A stretch of 64,000 bases of DNA from CAZGSV01 sp964528605 (GTDB taxonomy: Bacteria; Armatimonadota; Zipacnadia; CAZGSV01): positions 1 to 64,000 of the forward strand of contig CAZGSV010000009.1 in the NCBI GenBank assembly GCA_964528605.1, read 5' to 3'. The notes under the pieces were generated by a model. The model searched no databases. It was given only the letters and a program-made list of their open reading frames with translations, and was not told the DNA's origin. Shown in pieces: positions 18,838 to 26,795 of the stretch. The translations under genes were made by a program, and so were the position numbers. The number at the start of each line of letters is the position of its first letter. Position 1 is the stretch's first letter.

Positions 18838-18866
18838 TTGCCCTCCGCGGGCGAATGTGCTATGGT
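18838..18866 (+). promoter_or_regulatory. Promoter of rpmB
   Basis: TTGCCC (18838-18843), a 17-base spacer and TATGGT (18861-18866) with an extended-10 TG two bases upstream. Transcription would start near 18873, leaving a leader of about 15 bases that holds the GGAGG of rpmB. Confidence 0.55.
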
Positions 18867-18887
18867 CTCTTCGTCCCCTGGAGGTCC

Positions 18888-19085
18888 ATGACTTTGGCGA
18901 GAATCTGCTACTTGTGCGGAAAAAGGCCACAGAAGGGTCATCAGATCAGCCATTCCGATCGCAAGACCCGGCGCTGGTGGCATCCCAACCTGCAGACCGC
19001 GACCATCATGGAAAAGGGCGCGGCGCGGCGGGTGCGCGTCTGCACCAAGTGCCTCAAGTCCCCCAAGATCACCCGCGCGCAGTAG
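18888..19085 (+). CDS. rpmB: 50S ribosomal protein L28
   Basis: 65 residues, the usual length for L28. The N-terminus ARICYLCGKRPQKGHQISHS and the middle TRRWWHPNLQTATI are diagnostic, and two CxxC pairs (CYLC, CTKC) show the zinc-binding form of L28. ATG 18888 is chosen because GGAGG sits three bases upstream and the protein then begins at the family's normal position; the open frame begins earlier at 18855. It is a single-gene unit with its own promoter, and its end lies only seven bases from the end of the convergent gene at 19093. Confidence 0.96.
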   Translation: MTLARICYLCGKRPQKGHQISHSDRKTRRWWHPNLQTATIMEKGAARRVRVCTKCLKSPKITRAQ

Positions 19086-19092
19086 CCGCTCC

Positions 19093-20616
19093 CTAATAGG
19101 GCGTCACAAAGCGCGCGCCCGCCTCCATCACCATGGCCTGAAGCCCCTGGCACGCCAGCAGCAGCCCAACCACCCACCGCCTGGCGCTTCCCTCCATCGC
19201 CAACCCCCTCGCCCCCAGAACCACCGGCACCGGAGTGAGGAACAGCCATATCCGGGCCACCTCCGCCCGCGTCGCCCCGCTCAGGTCCAGCACAAGCAGC
19301 GCCAACCCGAACGCCGCTACCAGCGCCGGCGCCGTCGCCTCATCCTCGCCCACGCCCCGCCAGGCGCGCCTCGCCGCCGCCAGCGCGAGCAAGCAGACCG
19401 GCAACCCAAGCATAACGCCGAAGTCTACCAGGTTCCCCGCCACCCAATGCGAGTAAGCCCGGCTCCACCACTCAGTGACCACTCGGTGATGCGCCGCCGT
19501 AGCGTTCCTGAACACGGCCACGATGTCGCACCCGGTCAACGCGTAGAGCGCCAGCGCAGGCAGCGCCGTCCCCAACGCCAGCGCAACCACGTCCACCAGC
19601 GCCCGCCAGACCCACCGCGGCCCCCTGATGTGAGAGCGGCGCAACACCACGGCCAACCCGGCGACCACATCCAGCACCAGAATCCCGAACGTCACCAGCC
19701 CCCCCGCTCCCACCACCAACCCCGGCAGTAGCAGCGCCTCGCCTCCGCCCCGCTGCATTGCCCACACCAGTGCGACCAGCGCCAGCGCCCCGACCAGCAT
19801 CACCACCTGGTCGAGTGTCGGCATGAACACCAGCACGCTCGGCACCAGGCCGAACGTCAGCCCCGCCAGCAGCGCCGTTTCCTCGTCGAAAAGCCGCGCC
19901 GCCAGCGCGTACACCGCCAGGCACGTCAGCCAACCCGCCGCGGCCAGAAAGACCGCCACCCAGAACGCGCCCACCACCTCCGCCGTCGTCAGGTCCGCCT
20001 TGCCCAGCGCTCGCGCCAACACCGCCGTCACCCCCTGGGGAGGCGCGTAGAAGGCCATGCCGGCAACGTTGCGCGCAAAGAGCGGGAACTGGTCCGTCGC
20101 CCGCCGCAGCAGCCACATCACCGTGACCGCGCCCGGCGGATGGGTCTGCAAGTGATAGGGCAGCGCTCGCATGGCTTGCGGATACGCGCGCACGTACGCC
20201 CGCAAGTCATCAACCTTACTCGCCTCGCCATAGTACGAGGTCGCCACTTCGCTCAACAGCACCTGCGCCGCCCCCACCGCCCAGTGGGGCGTCAATGCAA
20301 TCACGCCCACGCGCGTCAGCAGCCCCGTGCCCAGCAAGGCCGCCAGCACCAGTCCCGCACCTCGCCTCCCACGCCGCACCAGTCGCCATATCGAGAAGCC
20401 GAGGTACACCGCGCAGCCGAAACACAAAGCAGCGATCGCCAGACGCTGCGGCTCGGGGAAGGTGTCGTATCGCCACACCCACTCCCCCGGTATGCCCAGT
20501 GGCAGCAGCCGCCGCCAGACCACCACGCACAGCGCTAAGGTCGCCGCCACTATCACCACCACCAGCCACGTGCGTGGCCGCGGCGTAGTCTGCGCTTCCG
20601 AGCTAGCAGTCCTCAT
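19093..20616 (-). CDS. GT-C type membrane glycosyltransferase-like protein
   Basis: 507 residues with about eleven membrane helices. The first periplasmic loop is long and holds YYGEASKVDDLRAYVRAYP, and the following QTHPPGAVTVMWLL resembles the loop of polyprenyl-phosphate-dependent sugar transferases (GT-C fold: PMT, ArnT and related). The acceptor and sugar are unknown. It is divergent from a second GT-C protein at 20760 and close to a polyprenyl-phosphate hexose synthase at 22466, which would supply the donor. Start ATG 20616; a clear promoter lies upstream on the minus strand. Confidence 0.65.
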   Translation of the reverse strand: MRTASSEAQTTPRPRTWLVVVIVAATLALCVVVWRRLLPLGIPGEWVWRYDTFPEPQRLAIAALCFGCAVYLGFSIWRLVRRGRRGAGLVLAALLGTGLLTRVGVIALTPHWAVGAAQVLLSEVATSYYGEASKVDDLRAYVRAYPQAMRALPYHLQTHPPGAVTVMWLLRRATDQFPLFARNVAGMAFYAPPQGVTAVLARALGKADLTTAEVVGAFWVAVFLAAAGWLTCLAVYALAARLFDEETALLAGLTFGLVPSVLVFMPTLDQVVMLVGALALVALVWAMQRGGGEALLLPGLVVGAGGLVTFGILVLDVVAGLAVVLRRSHIRGPRWVWRALVDVVALALGTALPALALYALTGCDIVAVFRNATAAHHRVVTEWWSRAYSHWVAGNLVDFGVMLGLPVCLLALAAARRAWRGVGEDEATAPALVAAFGLALLVLDLSGATRAEVARIWLFLTPVPVVLGARGLAMEGSARRWVVGLLLACQGLQAMVMEAGARFVTPY

Positions 20617-20656
20617 AGTCTGGCCAAGGTGCCCGTTTCCAGGCGGCTCACCTCAT

Positions 20657-20685
20657 ACGATATGTGCCTGGCTCTGCTCTGGCAA
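20657..20685 (-). promoter_or_regulatory. Promoter of the 19093-20616 glycosyltransferase gene
   Basis: On the minus strand TTGCCA (20685-20680), 17 bases, then TATCGT (20662-20657). The inferred start of transcription near 20650 gives a leader of about 34 bases. Confidence 0.5.
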
Positions 20686-20724
20686 GAGCGGCCCAACCAG
20701 CCCTCGCGCCTCGCGCCCCTCAAG

Positions 20725-20753
20725 TTGCGCCTGCGCTCCCCCGCCACTAGACT
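20725..20753 (+). promoter_or_regulatory. Promoter of the 20760 glycosyltransferase gene, probably leaderless
   Basis: TTGCGC (20725-20730), a 17-base spacer and TAGACT (20748-20753). Only six bases lie between the -10 box and ATG 20760, and no Shine-Dalgarno is present. The same -35 hexamer occurs ahead of tRNA-Gly at 26557. Confidence 0.6.
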
Positions 20754-20759
20754 TCCACC

Positions 20760-22496
20760 ATGCGACGCGAACCGGCCTCCGCCAAGCGAGGCGCCGGCAA
20801 GCCTGCCGGCCCCGTCAGGCAGCGCTCGCCTATCTCCTGCGCGCGCTGGCTGGGCGAGTTCGTGGGCCTCCCCGCACTGCTCGCGCTGGTCATCATCCGC
20901 GTCCGCCTGGTCGCCTGGCCCTACGGCTTCGACATCGGCGACGAAGGCTACTTCAACGTCGTGGCCTGGAAGATGCTCGACGGCTGGGCCCTCTACAAGG
21001 ACCTCCAGAGCGTCTACACGCCCGGCTTACACCTGCTCCAGGCCGCCATATTCCGGCTATCCGAACCCAACGCCTACTACGGCAAGGCCATCAACATCTG
21101 CACCATGGTCCCCGCCGGGGTGATGCTCTACTTCATCCTGCGCCCGTACATCCATCCGCTCCTTGCCTTCCTGGGCGCATGCTATCTGCCCGCCATGGCC
21201 AACGGATACTACCCAGGCCACGTTCCCGTCTTCGCCGCCCTACTCCTCGTCGCCTGGCCCGGCTACGATCGCTCGCGGCCGGCCCAGTGGTGCGCGGGCC
21301 TGCTCGCCGGGCTGGGCGTGTTGGGCAAGCACGAGGTCGGCATCGCGGGCACGGCCGGAATCCTCATCGCCACGCTGGTCCTCCAGCGTGAGGGCAAGGG
21401 CTGGCACTCCTTGCGGCCCGCGCTGCCCGCGGCCGCTAGGGTCGTGGCGGGCGCCGCTATCCCAGTGGTCGCCTTCCTGGCCTACGAGTCCGCCCGCGGC
21501 CGTTGGTCCGATATCTACTACTTCCTCTGGGTCGCGCCTCGGCGCTGGGGCAAGGTGCTCGCGCGTTCCCGCGGATGGCTTGCCCTCCCCACCAAGGGCG
21601 GCGGACTGCCCTACCTCTTCCACTCCGCCCGCGTCGCCGACTTCTACAGCCCGCTCCTCTTCATCCCCGTCGGTCTCGCCGTCCTGGCCTGGCGCGCCGC
21701 CAAGGCCAAAGCCTCCCGCGCCGAACTCGCGCTCCTCGGCCCAGGAATCATGTCGGGCCTCCTCATGATCCTGGTGCTGACCGCCCGCGATGTCTACCAC
21801 CTTCACTCCTGCCGCTTGCCCGGCCTGGCCATGGAGGCATTCCTCTTTGTCTGGGGCCTCCGTTGGCTCGCCAATAGGTTCAGGGGCCTCAGCCAGGTCC
21901 ACCCGCTCGCCTGGCTAGGCCCGGCGCTCGTGTGGTCGGCGCTGCTCGTGATCTGGGTCGCCCGCGTCCCCGACTACCTCATCATGTTCACCCACAACGT
22001 GGCCGCCGGCCAGCCCGGCCTCGAGCCTCGGCAGGCCCAGGTGCTGGCCACCTGGCAACAGCCCCAAGTGCCGCACGCCGGCCCCATACGCCTCCCAGCG
22101 GTCGAACGGGTCATGTGGGAGAAGACCCTTGCCTACGTGCGCGCGCATTCCCGCCCCGGTGCCTCCGTCTTCGCCGCCCCAGGCGCGCCTGCCCTCTACT
22201 TCTTTACCGACCGCCAGCCGCCCACCCGCTTCTTGCTTTTCTATCCGGGTATGGTCGATCAGAAACACCAGCGCGAGATCCTGCGTGACCTCATCCGCGC
22301 CAACATTGACCTCGTAGTCTTCAACGGCAAGCCCGAGGCGGACTTCTGCGGCATGTCCTTCGCCCAGCAATGCCCCCAACTCTACCGCTGGATCATGGCC
22401 AACTTCCGTTGGGACAGAACCATCCACACCCTGGAGTTCTACCTGCCCGTCGGCCGGGCCGATGCTCAGTCGGCCCTTGCCGGCAGCCTGCCGTAG
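20760..22496 (+). CDS. GT39/PMT-like membrane glycosyltransferase
   Basis: 578 residues. After a basic N-terminus and one helix comes the catalytic loop typical of PMT-type enzymes: FDIGDEGYFNVVAWKMLDGW, with the acidic DxxDE-type residues, then YKDLQSVYTPGLHLLQAA. About ten helices follow, and a soluble C-terminal domain from about residue 430. The family moves a sugar from polyprenyl phosphate to a protein or glycan outside the membrane. Start ATG 20760 sits just behind a promoter, so the mRNA is probably leaderless. The 3' end overlaps the convergent GT2 gene by 31 bases. Confidence 0.75.
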   Translation: MRREPASAKRGAGKPAGPVRQRSPISCARWLGEFVGLPALLALVIIRVRLVAWPYGFDIGDEGYFNVVAWKMLDGWALYKDLQSVYTPGLHLLQAAIFRLSEPNAYYGKAINICTMVPAGVMLYFILRPYIHPLLAFLGACYLPAMANGYYPGHVPVFAALLLVAWPGYDRSRPAQWCAGLLAGLGVLGKHEVGIAGTAGILIATLVLQREGKGWHSLRPALPAAARVVAGAAIPVVAFLAYESARGRWSDIYYFLWVAPRRWGKVLARSRGWLALPTKGGGLPYLFHSARVADFYSPLLFIPVGLAVLAWRAAKAKASRAELALLGPGIMSGLLMILVLTARDVYHLHSCRLPGLAMEAFLFVWGLRWLANRFRGLSQVHPLAWLGPALVWSALLVIWVARVPDYLIMFTHNVAAGQPGLEPRQAQVLATWQQPQVPHAGPIRLPAVERVMWEKTLAYVRAHSRPGASVFAAPGAPALYFFTDRQPPTRFLLFYPGMVDQKHQREILRDLIRANIDLVVFNGKPEADFCGMSFAQQCPQLYRWIMANFRWDRTIHTLEFYLPVGRADAQSALAGSLP

Positions 22497-23224
22497 GCCC
22501 GCCGCAGTCGCCAGACAATGCGCGCCTCGCCCACTACCTCGCGCACGCTCACCTTGGACCGTCCCCGACGCCGGTCCACAAACACAATCGGCGCTTCGCC
22601 CACCGTGCACCCCGCCCTCAGCAGCCGATAGAGAATCTCCACCAGACACCCGTAGCCTGGCTCCAGCATCCCCTCCATCGGCAGCCGCTCGAGGCCCTCC
22701 CGCCGGTAGCACCTGAAGCCGGAGGTGCAGTCCCGCACCGACATCCCCAGCACCCTCCGCGCCCCCCAGTTGGCTAGCTGGCTCATGACCCGCCGCCGCA
22801 CGCCCCAGTTGCGTGTGCCCCCCCCGGAGACGTAGCGCGAGCCAATGCACACCTCCGCCGACTCCGTGCCCGCGATCAGCTGCGGCACGTACCAGGGATC
22901 GTGGGAGAAGTCCGCATCCATCGTCACCACCCGCTCGTAGGTTCCCTTGAGCGCGTAGCGGAATCCGGCCACATACGCTGTCCCCAGCCCCATCTTCCCC
23001 GGCCGCAGCAGAATCCTCACCCGCGGGTTCTCGTGCGACAGCGCCAGCGCTACTTGCCCCGTCAGGTCGGGCGAATTGTCGTCCACCACCAGCACCTCTA
23101 TGTGCTCTCCCAACCCCAGCAACTGCTCGGCCAGCGGCCTCAGATTCTCTCGCTCGTTGTACGTGGGCAAGACCACCAGGGTCCTTGGTGCCGCCCGCGC
23201 TTCCCCTTCGGCGTTACCGGCCAT
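22466..23224 (-). CDS. Polyprenyl-phosphate hexosyltransferase, GT2 (DPM1-like)
   Basis: 252 residues. A soluble GT-A glycosyltransferase without membrane helices. Seen: VVLPTYNERENL at the N-terminus, LVVDDNSPD, the metal-binding VTMDADFSHDP and GSRYVSGG, all typical of dolichol-phosphate mannose synthase and bacterial polyprenol-phosphate mannose or glucose synthases. It would load the sugar onto the lipid used by the two GT-C proteins nearby. Start ATG 23224 follows GAGGGA; the frame opens at a TTG at 23242. The last 31 bases overlap the end of the convergent gene. Confidence 0.85.
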   Translation of the reverse strand: MAGNAEGEARAAPRTLVVLPTYNERENLRPLAEQLLGLGEHIEVLVVDDNSPDLTGQVALALSHENPRVRILLRPGKMGLGTAYVAGFRYALKGTYERVVTMDADFSHDPWYVPQLIAGTESAEVCIGSRYVSGGGTRNWGVRRRVMSQLANWGARRVLGMSVRDCTSGFRCYRREGLERLPMEGMLEPGYGCLVEILYRLLRAGCTVGEAPIVFVDRRRGRSKVSVREVVGEARIVWRLRRAYGRLPARAD

Positions 23225-23512
23225 CGCGTCCCTCGCCTGCAATATGCCCCCCCTGCCCGATCGGCAGAGAGCATCAGTGGCGCAAGCCTAGCACCTCGCG
23301 CCCGAGCCGGCAAAACAGCGGGCCCAACACAACTTGGCCGCACCTCACCGCACCAACGTTGACTCTCTCGCGGCAAACCGTTAGCCTGCGCCTGACTGGC
23401 CGAATCCCATCCTGCCTCGACAGCGCTAACCGCGGCAGTGACTCTGACTTTTTCCGCGCCCAGCCAAGGCCCGGGCGCTTCACGAGGTGCCGAACCGCGA
23501 GATGAACGACCG

Positions 23513-24715
23513 ATGAGAGTGGAGGTGCTCGCCGTGCTCATAGCATTGCTCTCCCTCACAGCCGTCCCAGCACAGGCGCGAGGCAAGATCCTCGTCTACA
23601 ACCCGCTCGAGGGCGCCGAGGGCGACCCCATCCGCCATAGCCTCCTCTCCCAGTTCCGGGACCAGAACCCCGATCTGCAAGTCGAGGAACGCGAAGCGCC
23701 GTCCGCATACCTGCAAGAGGCCCAAAGCCTCGCCCAGCAGCCAGGCCAGGCCGTCTTCACCATCATCTATGCCATCAAGTTCCCTCGCCTGGCCGACCAG
23801 GGCGTGTTGGCCCCCATTGACCGCCTGGCCCCGGCAGAACTGTGGCAGGATCACTACCCCAAGGTGCTTCAGACGGTCACCTACAAGGATCGCATCTGGG
23901 CCCTGCCCCTCGAGGCCAACCCCTATGGCCTCTTCTGCAACCTCGAGCACTTCCGCGAGGCCGGCGTGGGCCTGCCCACAACCTGGGAGGAAACGCTGGC
24001 CGCGGCCCGAGCGCTCACGCGCGACACCGACGGCGATGGCAAGATTGACCGCTGGGGCTACACCCAGTGCACCTTCCAGTTCCCCCTCGAACTGTGGTCC
24101 TACGGCATTGACGTCATCCGCCCCGACGGCGCCGTCGGCTTTGCCGACCCACCCGCGGCCGAGATCCTCCACTGGTACTGGGAACTCCGCCACTACTCCC
24201 CGCCCCACGTGGACTTCGAGCGCGGCGACGTCGCCATGAAGGTCAGCGTTACCGACAACCTCAGCCGCTATCGCCATATGGACTACAAAGTCATCCCACT
24301 GCCCCGAGGCACCCGCCGCGTCAACTCGCTCGGCGGCTCGAACTCCACCCTGGGGCTGGTGCTCATCAATGGCAGCGACCCCGAGGTCGCCAAGCGTTTC
24401 CTCGCCTTCTGGGCCTGGCCGCCCGCCTACCTCCGCTGGTGCACCTGGACTCACAACCTGCCGCTGCGCAAGTCCATTCGCCAAGGCGCCGCTTACCAGA
24501 GATACCTGCTGCGCAATCCGGCCATGCAGGTCTTTAACGACGACTTCGATTACGCCCTGCCCCGGCCCGTCCGGCCCGAATACGATCCCATCCACGACAT
24601 CGTCGCGCGCCTCACCAACTGGGCCGCCGGCCAGCCGACGCAGCCCTCCGTCCAACAGTGCCAGGCCAGACTCGACCAAGCGAAGATAGAGGCGGAAGCG
24701 CTGCTGCCCAAGTAG
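23513..24715 (+). CDS. Extracellular solute-binding protein, paralogue 1
   Basis: 400 residues. A signal peptide (MRVEVLAVLIALLSLTAVPA, cut near AQA) is followed by a type-1 periplasmic binding fold as in sugar ABC systems: KILVYNPLEGAEGDP, NLEHFREAGVGLPTTWEETL, then DTDGDGKIDRWGYTQC, a loop with alternating Asp that may bind calcium. There is no lipobox. No permease or ATPase gene accompanies it, which is unusual. ATG 23513 is chosen for the signal peptide; the frame is open from 23438. A four-codon ORF at 23502-23516 overlaps the start (ATGA). Two related genes follow at 24798 and 27481. Confidence 0.82.
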   Translation: MRVEVLAVLIALLSLTAVPAQARGKILVYNPLEGAEGDPIRHSLLSQFRDQNPDLQVEEREAPSAYLQEAQSLAQQPGQAVFTIIYAIKFPRLADQGVLAPIDRLAPAELWQDHYPKVLQTVTYKDRIWALPLEANPYGLFCNLEHFREAGVGLPTTWEETLAAARALTRDTDGDGKIDRWGYTQCTFQFPLELWSYGIDVIRPDGAVGFADPPAAEILHWYWELRHYSPPHVDFERGDVAMKVSVTDNLSRYRHMDYKVIPLPRGTRRVNSLGGSNSTLGLVLINGSDPEVAKRFLAFWAWPPAYLRWCTWTHNLPLRKSIRQGAAYQRYLLRNPAMQVFNDDFDYALPRPVRPEYDPIHDIVARLTNWAAGQPTQPSVQQCQARLDQAKIEAEALLPK

Positions 24716-24797
24716 CCTCCTCAGGTTCGACGCATCCCGCCCGGCAACCCACGCCAGCCCGTCCAGGCGGAACCATCACCAGGAGTGTGGTCAAGGT

Positions 24798-25973
24798 ATG
24801 ATATTCGCTCTGCTGTGCTCCTCCGCAGTTCAGGCGGCAACCCGAGGCAAGATCGTCTTCTACAACCCCATCGCCGGCGCGGAAGGCGAGCCCTTCAACC
24901 GCACCCTCATACCTCACTTCGCCGATGAGAACCGCGACCTAGAGGCCGAAGAGCGCCCGCTCACGGACTCCAACTGGGACCAGGCTCTCGAATGCGCCCG
25001 CCAGCCCGGCCACGCCGCCTTCACCCTCACCACCGCCATCAAACTCCCCTCCTTCGCCGACCAGGCCGCGATTGTGCCCATGGACCACCTCGCTCCCGCC
25101 GCTCTCTGGCAGGACTACTATCCCAAAGTAATGCAGACCGTAACCTACAAAGGCCGCATATGGGAGATGCCGCTGGAGGCCAACCCGTACGCGCTCTTCT
25201 GCAACCTGGAACACTTCAACGCCGCCGGCGTGCGCATCCCCACCACTTGGGAGGAAACCCTCGAGGCCGCGCGCGCCTTGACGCGAGACACTAACGGCGA
25301 CGGCAAGCCGGACCTCTACGGCTACACTCAGTGCACCTATCAGTTCCCCCTGGAACTCTGGTCCTACGGTGTGGACTTGGTCACCCTGGACGGCGCAGTC
25401 CGCTTCGCTGATCCGCCCGCGGCGGAGATCCTCTGCTGGTACGCGAAACTGCGCTCCTACTCGCCCCCCCACGTCTCCTTCGAGCGCGATGATGTCGCCA
25501 TGAAACTCAGCACGGTGGATGACATGCCCCACTACCGGCACCTCGACTTCACCGTCGTTCCCTTGCCGAGCGGTACCCGGCACATCAACTCCCTCGGCGG
25601 CTCCAACTCGGCCATGGGCATGGTGCTCCTCGCCGGCAGCGACCGGGAACTCGCCTCGCGCTTCCTCACCTTCTGGTCCCGCGAAGACGTCTACCTCCGC
25701 TCCTGCGTGCCTGTCCTGCTCGTGGCCCTGCGCAAGTCGGTACGCGAGAGCGCCCCCTACCAACGCTACCTGCGCCGCAATCCGGAGGTCCAACTCTTCG
25801 ACGCCGAACTCGACTATGCCCTGCCTCGCCCCTGCATGCCCCAGTACGAGCCCATCCACGAGATCGTCGCTCGCTTCACCGGCTGGGCCAGCAGCACCCG
25901 CCCGACCGTCGAGCAGTGCCAGGCCAAACTCGAGGAAGCCAAGAAGGAAGCGCAGGCCCTCTTCCACAAGTAG
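24798..25973 (+). CDS. Extracellular solute-binding protein, paralogue 2
   Basis: 391 residues, co-linear with paralogue 1 over its whole length (KIVFYNPIAGAEGEPF; PTTWEETLEAARALTRDT; GYTQCTYQFPLELWSYG). The signal peptide is short (MIFALLCSSAVQA then ATRGK), so the true start could be slightly different; no better upstream codon is visible. AAGG lies two bases and GGAG twelve bases before ATG 24798. It follows paralogue 1 after 82 bases and is probably in the same transcript. The ligand is unknown; sequence style suggests sugars or oligosaccharides. Confidence 0.8.
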   Translation: MIFALLCSSAVQAATRGKIVFYNPIAGAEGEPFNRTLIPHFADENRDLEAEERPLTDSNWDQALECARQPGHAAFTLTTAIKLPSFADQAAIVPMDHLAPAALWQDYYPKVMQTVTYKGRIWEMPLEANPYALFCNLEHFNAAGVRIPTTWEETLEAARALTRDTNGDGKPDLYGYTQCTYQFPLELWSYGVDLVTLDGAVRFADPPAAEILCWYAKLRSYSPPHVSFERDDVAMKLSTVDDMPHYRHLDFTVVPLPSGTRHINSLGGSNSAMGMVLLAGSDRELASRFLTFWSREDVYLRSCVPVLLVALRKSVRESAPYQRYLRRNPEVQLFDAELDYALPRPCMPQYEPIHEIVARFTGWASSTRPTVEQCQAKLEEAKKEAQALFHK

Positions 25974-25996
25974 CGGCTCGCTGATCCCCGCGGCCG

Positions 25997-26025
25997 TTGA
26001 CCACCACTGCCGCGCGCGGTATCAT
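25997..26025 (+). promoter_or_regulatory. Promoter of the tRNA-Leu(GAG) cluster
   Basis: TTGACC (25997-26002), 17 bases, TATCAT (26020-26025). The tRNA begins 11 bases after the -10 box. Confidence 0.65.
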
Positions 26026-26035
26026 TTTCAAGTCC

Positions 26036-26124
26036 GCCCAGGTGGTGGAATTGGTAGACACGCAAGGTTGAGGGCCTTGTGAACGCATTAGTTCATGGGG
26101 GTTCGAGTCCCCCCCTGGGCACCA
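26036..26124 (+). tRNA. tRNA-Leu(GAG)
   Basis: Acceptor stem GCCCAGG pairs with CCTGGGC, discriminator A and encoded CCA. The anticodon stem CAAGG/CCTTG holds loop TTGAGGG, giving anticodon GAG. The long variable arm TGAAC...GTTCA is the class II hallmark of tRNA-Leu, and the T arm is regular. Confidence 0.95.
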
Positions 26125-26177
26125 GCGGTAGCAGCCCGCGCTCAACCTCCGCGAGAGACGGATGTTGAAAGCGCACG

Positions 26178-26240
26178 GTGGGCGGTTGGCTCAGCGGCGA
26201 CGCGCCCCGCCAACCGCGGGGAGGTCGCAGGTTCACCGCA
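26178..26240 (+). pseudogene. Degenerate tRNA-Val copy, lacking its 3' acceptor
   Basis: The first 22 bases (GTGGGCGGTTGGCTCAGCGG...) equal the 5' part of the tRNA-Val gene at 26258. The D arm is then spoiled (CGACGC instead of CAGAGC), the anticodon arm is replaced by a GC hairpin, and the T-arm-like GGTCGCAGGTTCACCGCA is followed by no acceptor strand or CCA. Confidence 0.65.
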
Positions 26241-26282
26241 CTTTGAGATGTCATGGTGGGCGGTTGGCTCAGCGGCAGAGCG
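26220..26282 (+). repeat. Direct repeat of about 60 bases, copy 1 (partner 26372-26434)
   Basis: The unit runs from GGAGG(T/C)CGCAGG through GCAC(T/C)TTGAGATGTCATGG into the first 20 bases of a tRNA-Val 5' end. Copy 1 leads into the intact tRNA-Val; copy 2, 152 bases on, leads into a truncated one. Only about four positions differ. Confidence 0.75.
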
Positions 26283-26332
26283 CTTGCTTCACACGCAAGA
26301 GGTCGCAGGTTCAAATCCCGCACCGCCCACCA
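26258..26332 (+). tRNA. tRNA-Val(CAC)
   Basis: Acceptor GGGCGGT pairs with ACCGCCC, discriminator A, encoded CCA. The anticodon stem CTTGC/GCAAG holds loop TTCACAC, anticodon CAC. The T stem has one A-C mismatch (GCAGG against CCCGC). No separate promoter is visible, so it is probably read from the tRNA-Leu promoter. Confidence 0.88.
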
Positions 26333-26371
26333 CCTGCCATTACCTTTCCCCCCACCCAGCCTCCCACCGCG

Positions 26372-26434
26372 CGGAGGCCGCAGGTTCGCCGCACCTTGAG
26401 ATGTCATGGTGGGCGGTTGGCTCAGCGGCGACGC
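26372..26434 (+). repeat. Direct repeat of about 60 bases, copy 2, with truncated tRNA-Val 5' end
   Basis: Near-identical to 26220-26282. The tRNA-Val-like 5' part (from 26411) again has the spoiled D arm CGACGCG seen in the 26178 copy and stops near 26434, so this copy is not a functional tRNA. Confidence 0.7.
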
Positions 26435-26454
26435 GGCCTCAAGCGCCCGCGCCC

Positions 26455-26545
26455 CGTCTACCGTATGCCGTCTACCGTCTGTTCCTCCCTCCCTGGCTAC
26501 TGTCTACTGTCTGCTGGCTACTTCCCCCTCCCCTCTGCCCACTGC
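26455..26545. repeat. Low-complexity pyrimidine-rich tract with tandem TCTAC(C/T)GT units
   Basis: The stretch alternates GTCTACCGT, ATGCCGTCTACCGTC and TACTGTCTACTGTCTGC and then becomes C/T-rich (TTCCCCCTCCCCTCTGCC). No gene is seen in it. It lies between the tRNA-Val copies and the tRNA-Gly promoter. Confidence 0.6.
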
Positions 26546-26556
26546 CCTCATCCCCC

Positions 26557-26585
26557 TTGCGCCCACCCGTGCGCCGGGCTAGAAT
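26557..26585 (+). promoter_or_regulatory. Promoter of tRNA-Gly
   Basis: TTGCGC (26557-26562), 17 bases, TAGAAT (26580-26585); the tRNA starts 11 bases after the -10 box. Confidence 0.65.
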
Positions 26586-26595
26586 TGCCCACCGA

Positions 26596-26670
26596 GCGGA
26601 ATTAGCTCAACGGTAGAGCAGCGGCTTCCCAAGCCGAAGGTTGCGGGTTCGAATCCCGTATTCCGCTCCA
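26596..26670 (+). tRNA. tRNA-Gly(CCC)
   Basis: Acceptor GCGGAAT pairs with ATTCCGC, discriminator T, encoded CCA. Anticodon loop TTCCCAA gives anticodon CCC; the T arm GCGGGTTCGAATCCCGT is regular. Confidence 0.95.
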
Positions 26671-26795
26671 CTGATCGTTGCCACTCCTCCGGGGTGCGGG
26701 GTCCAGGCAATAGCGGTCGCGCGAAGGGGCAAGAGGGCGAGGCTACCTTGACCAAGACAGGCGGCCTCAGGCCTGAGGGCGCGAACAGCCGGAAG

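Noticed and set aside
23480..24679. 399-codon minus-strand frame opposite the first binding protein
   Set aside because: Each of the three paralogues has a similar antisense frame, which is expected from shared sequence and GC bias, not evidence of a gene.
26178..26240. A second functional tRNA-Val
   Set aside because: No acceptor 3' strand or CCA, and a damaged D arm; listed as a degenerate copy instead.
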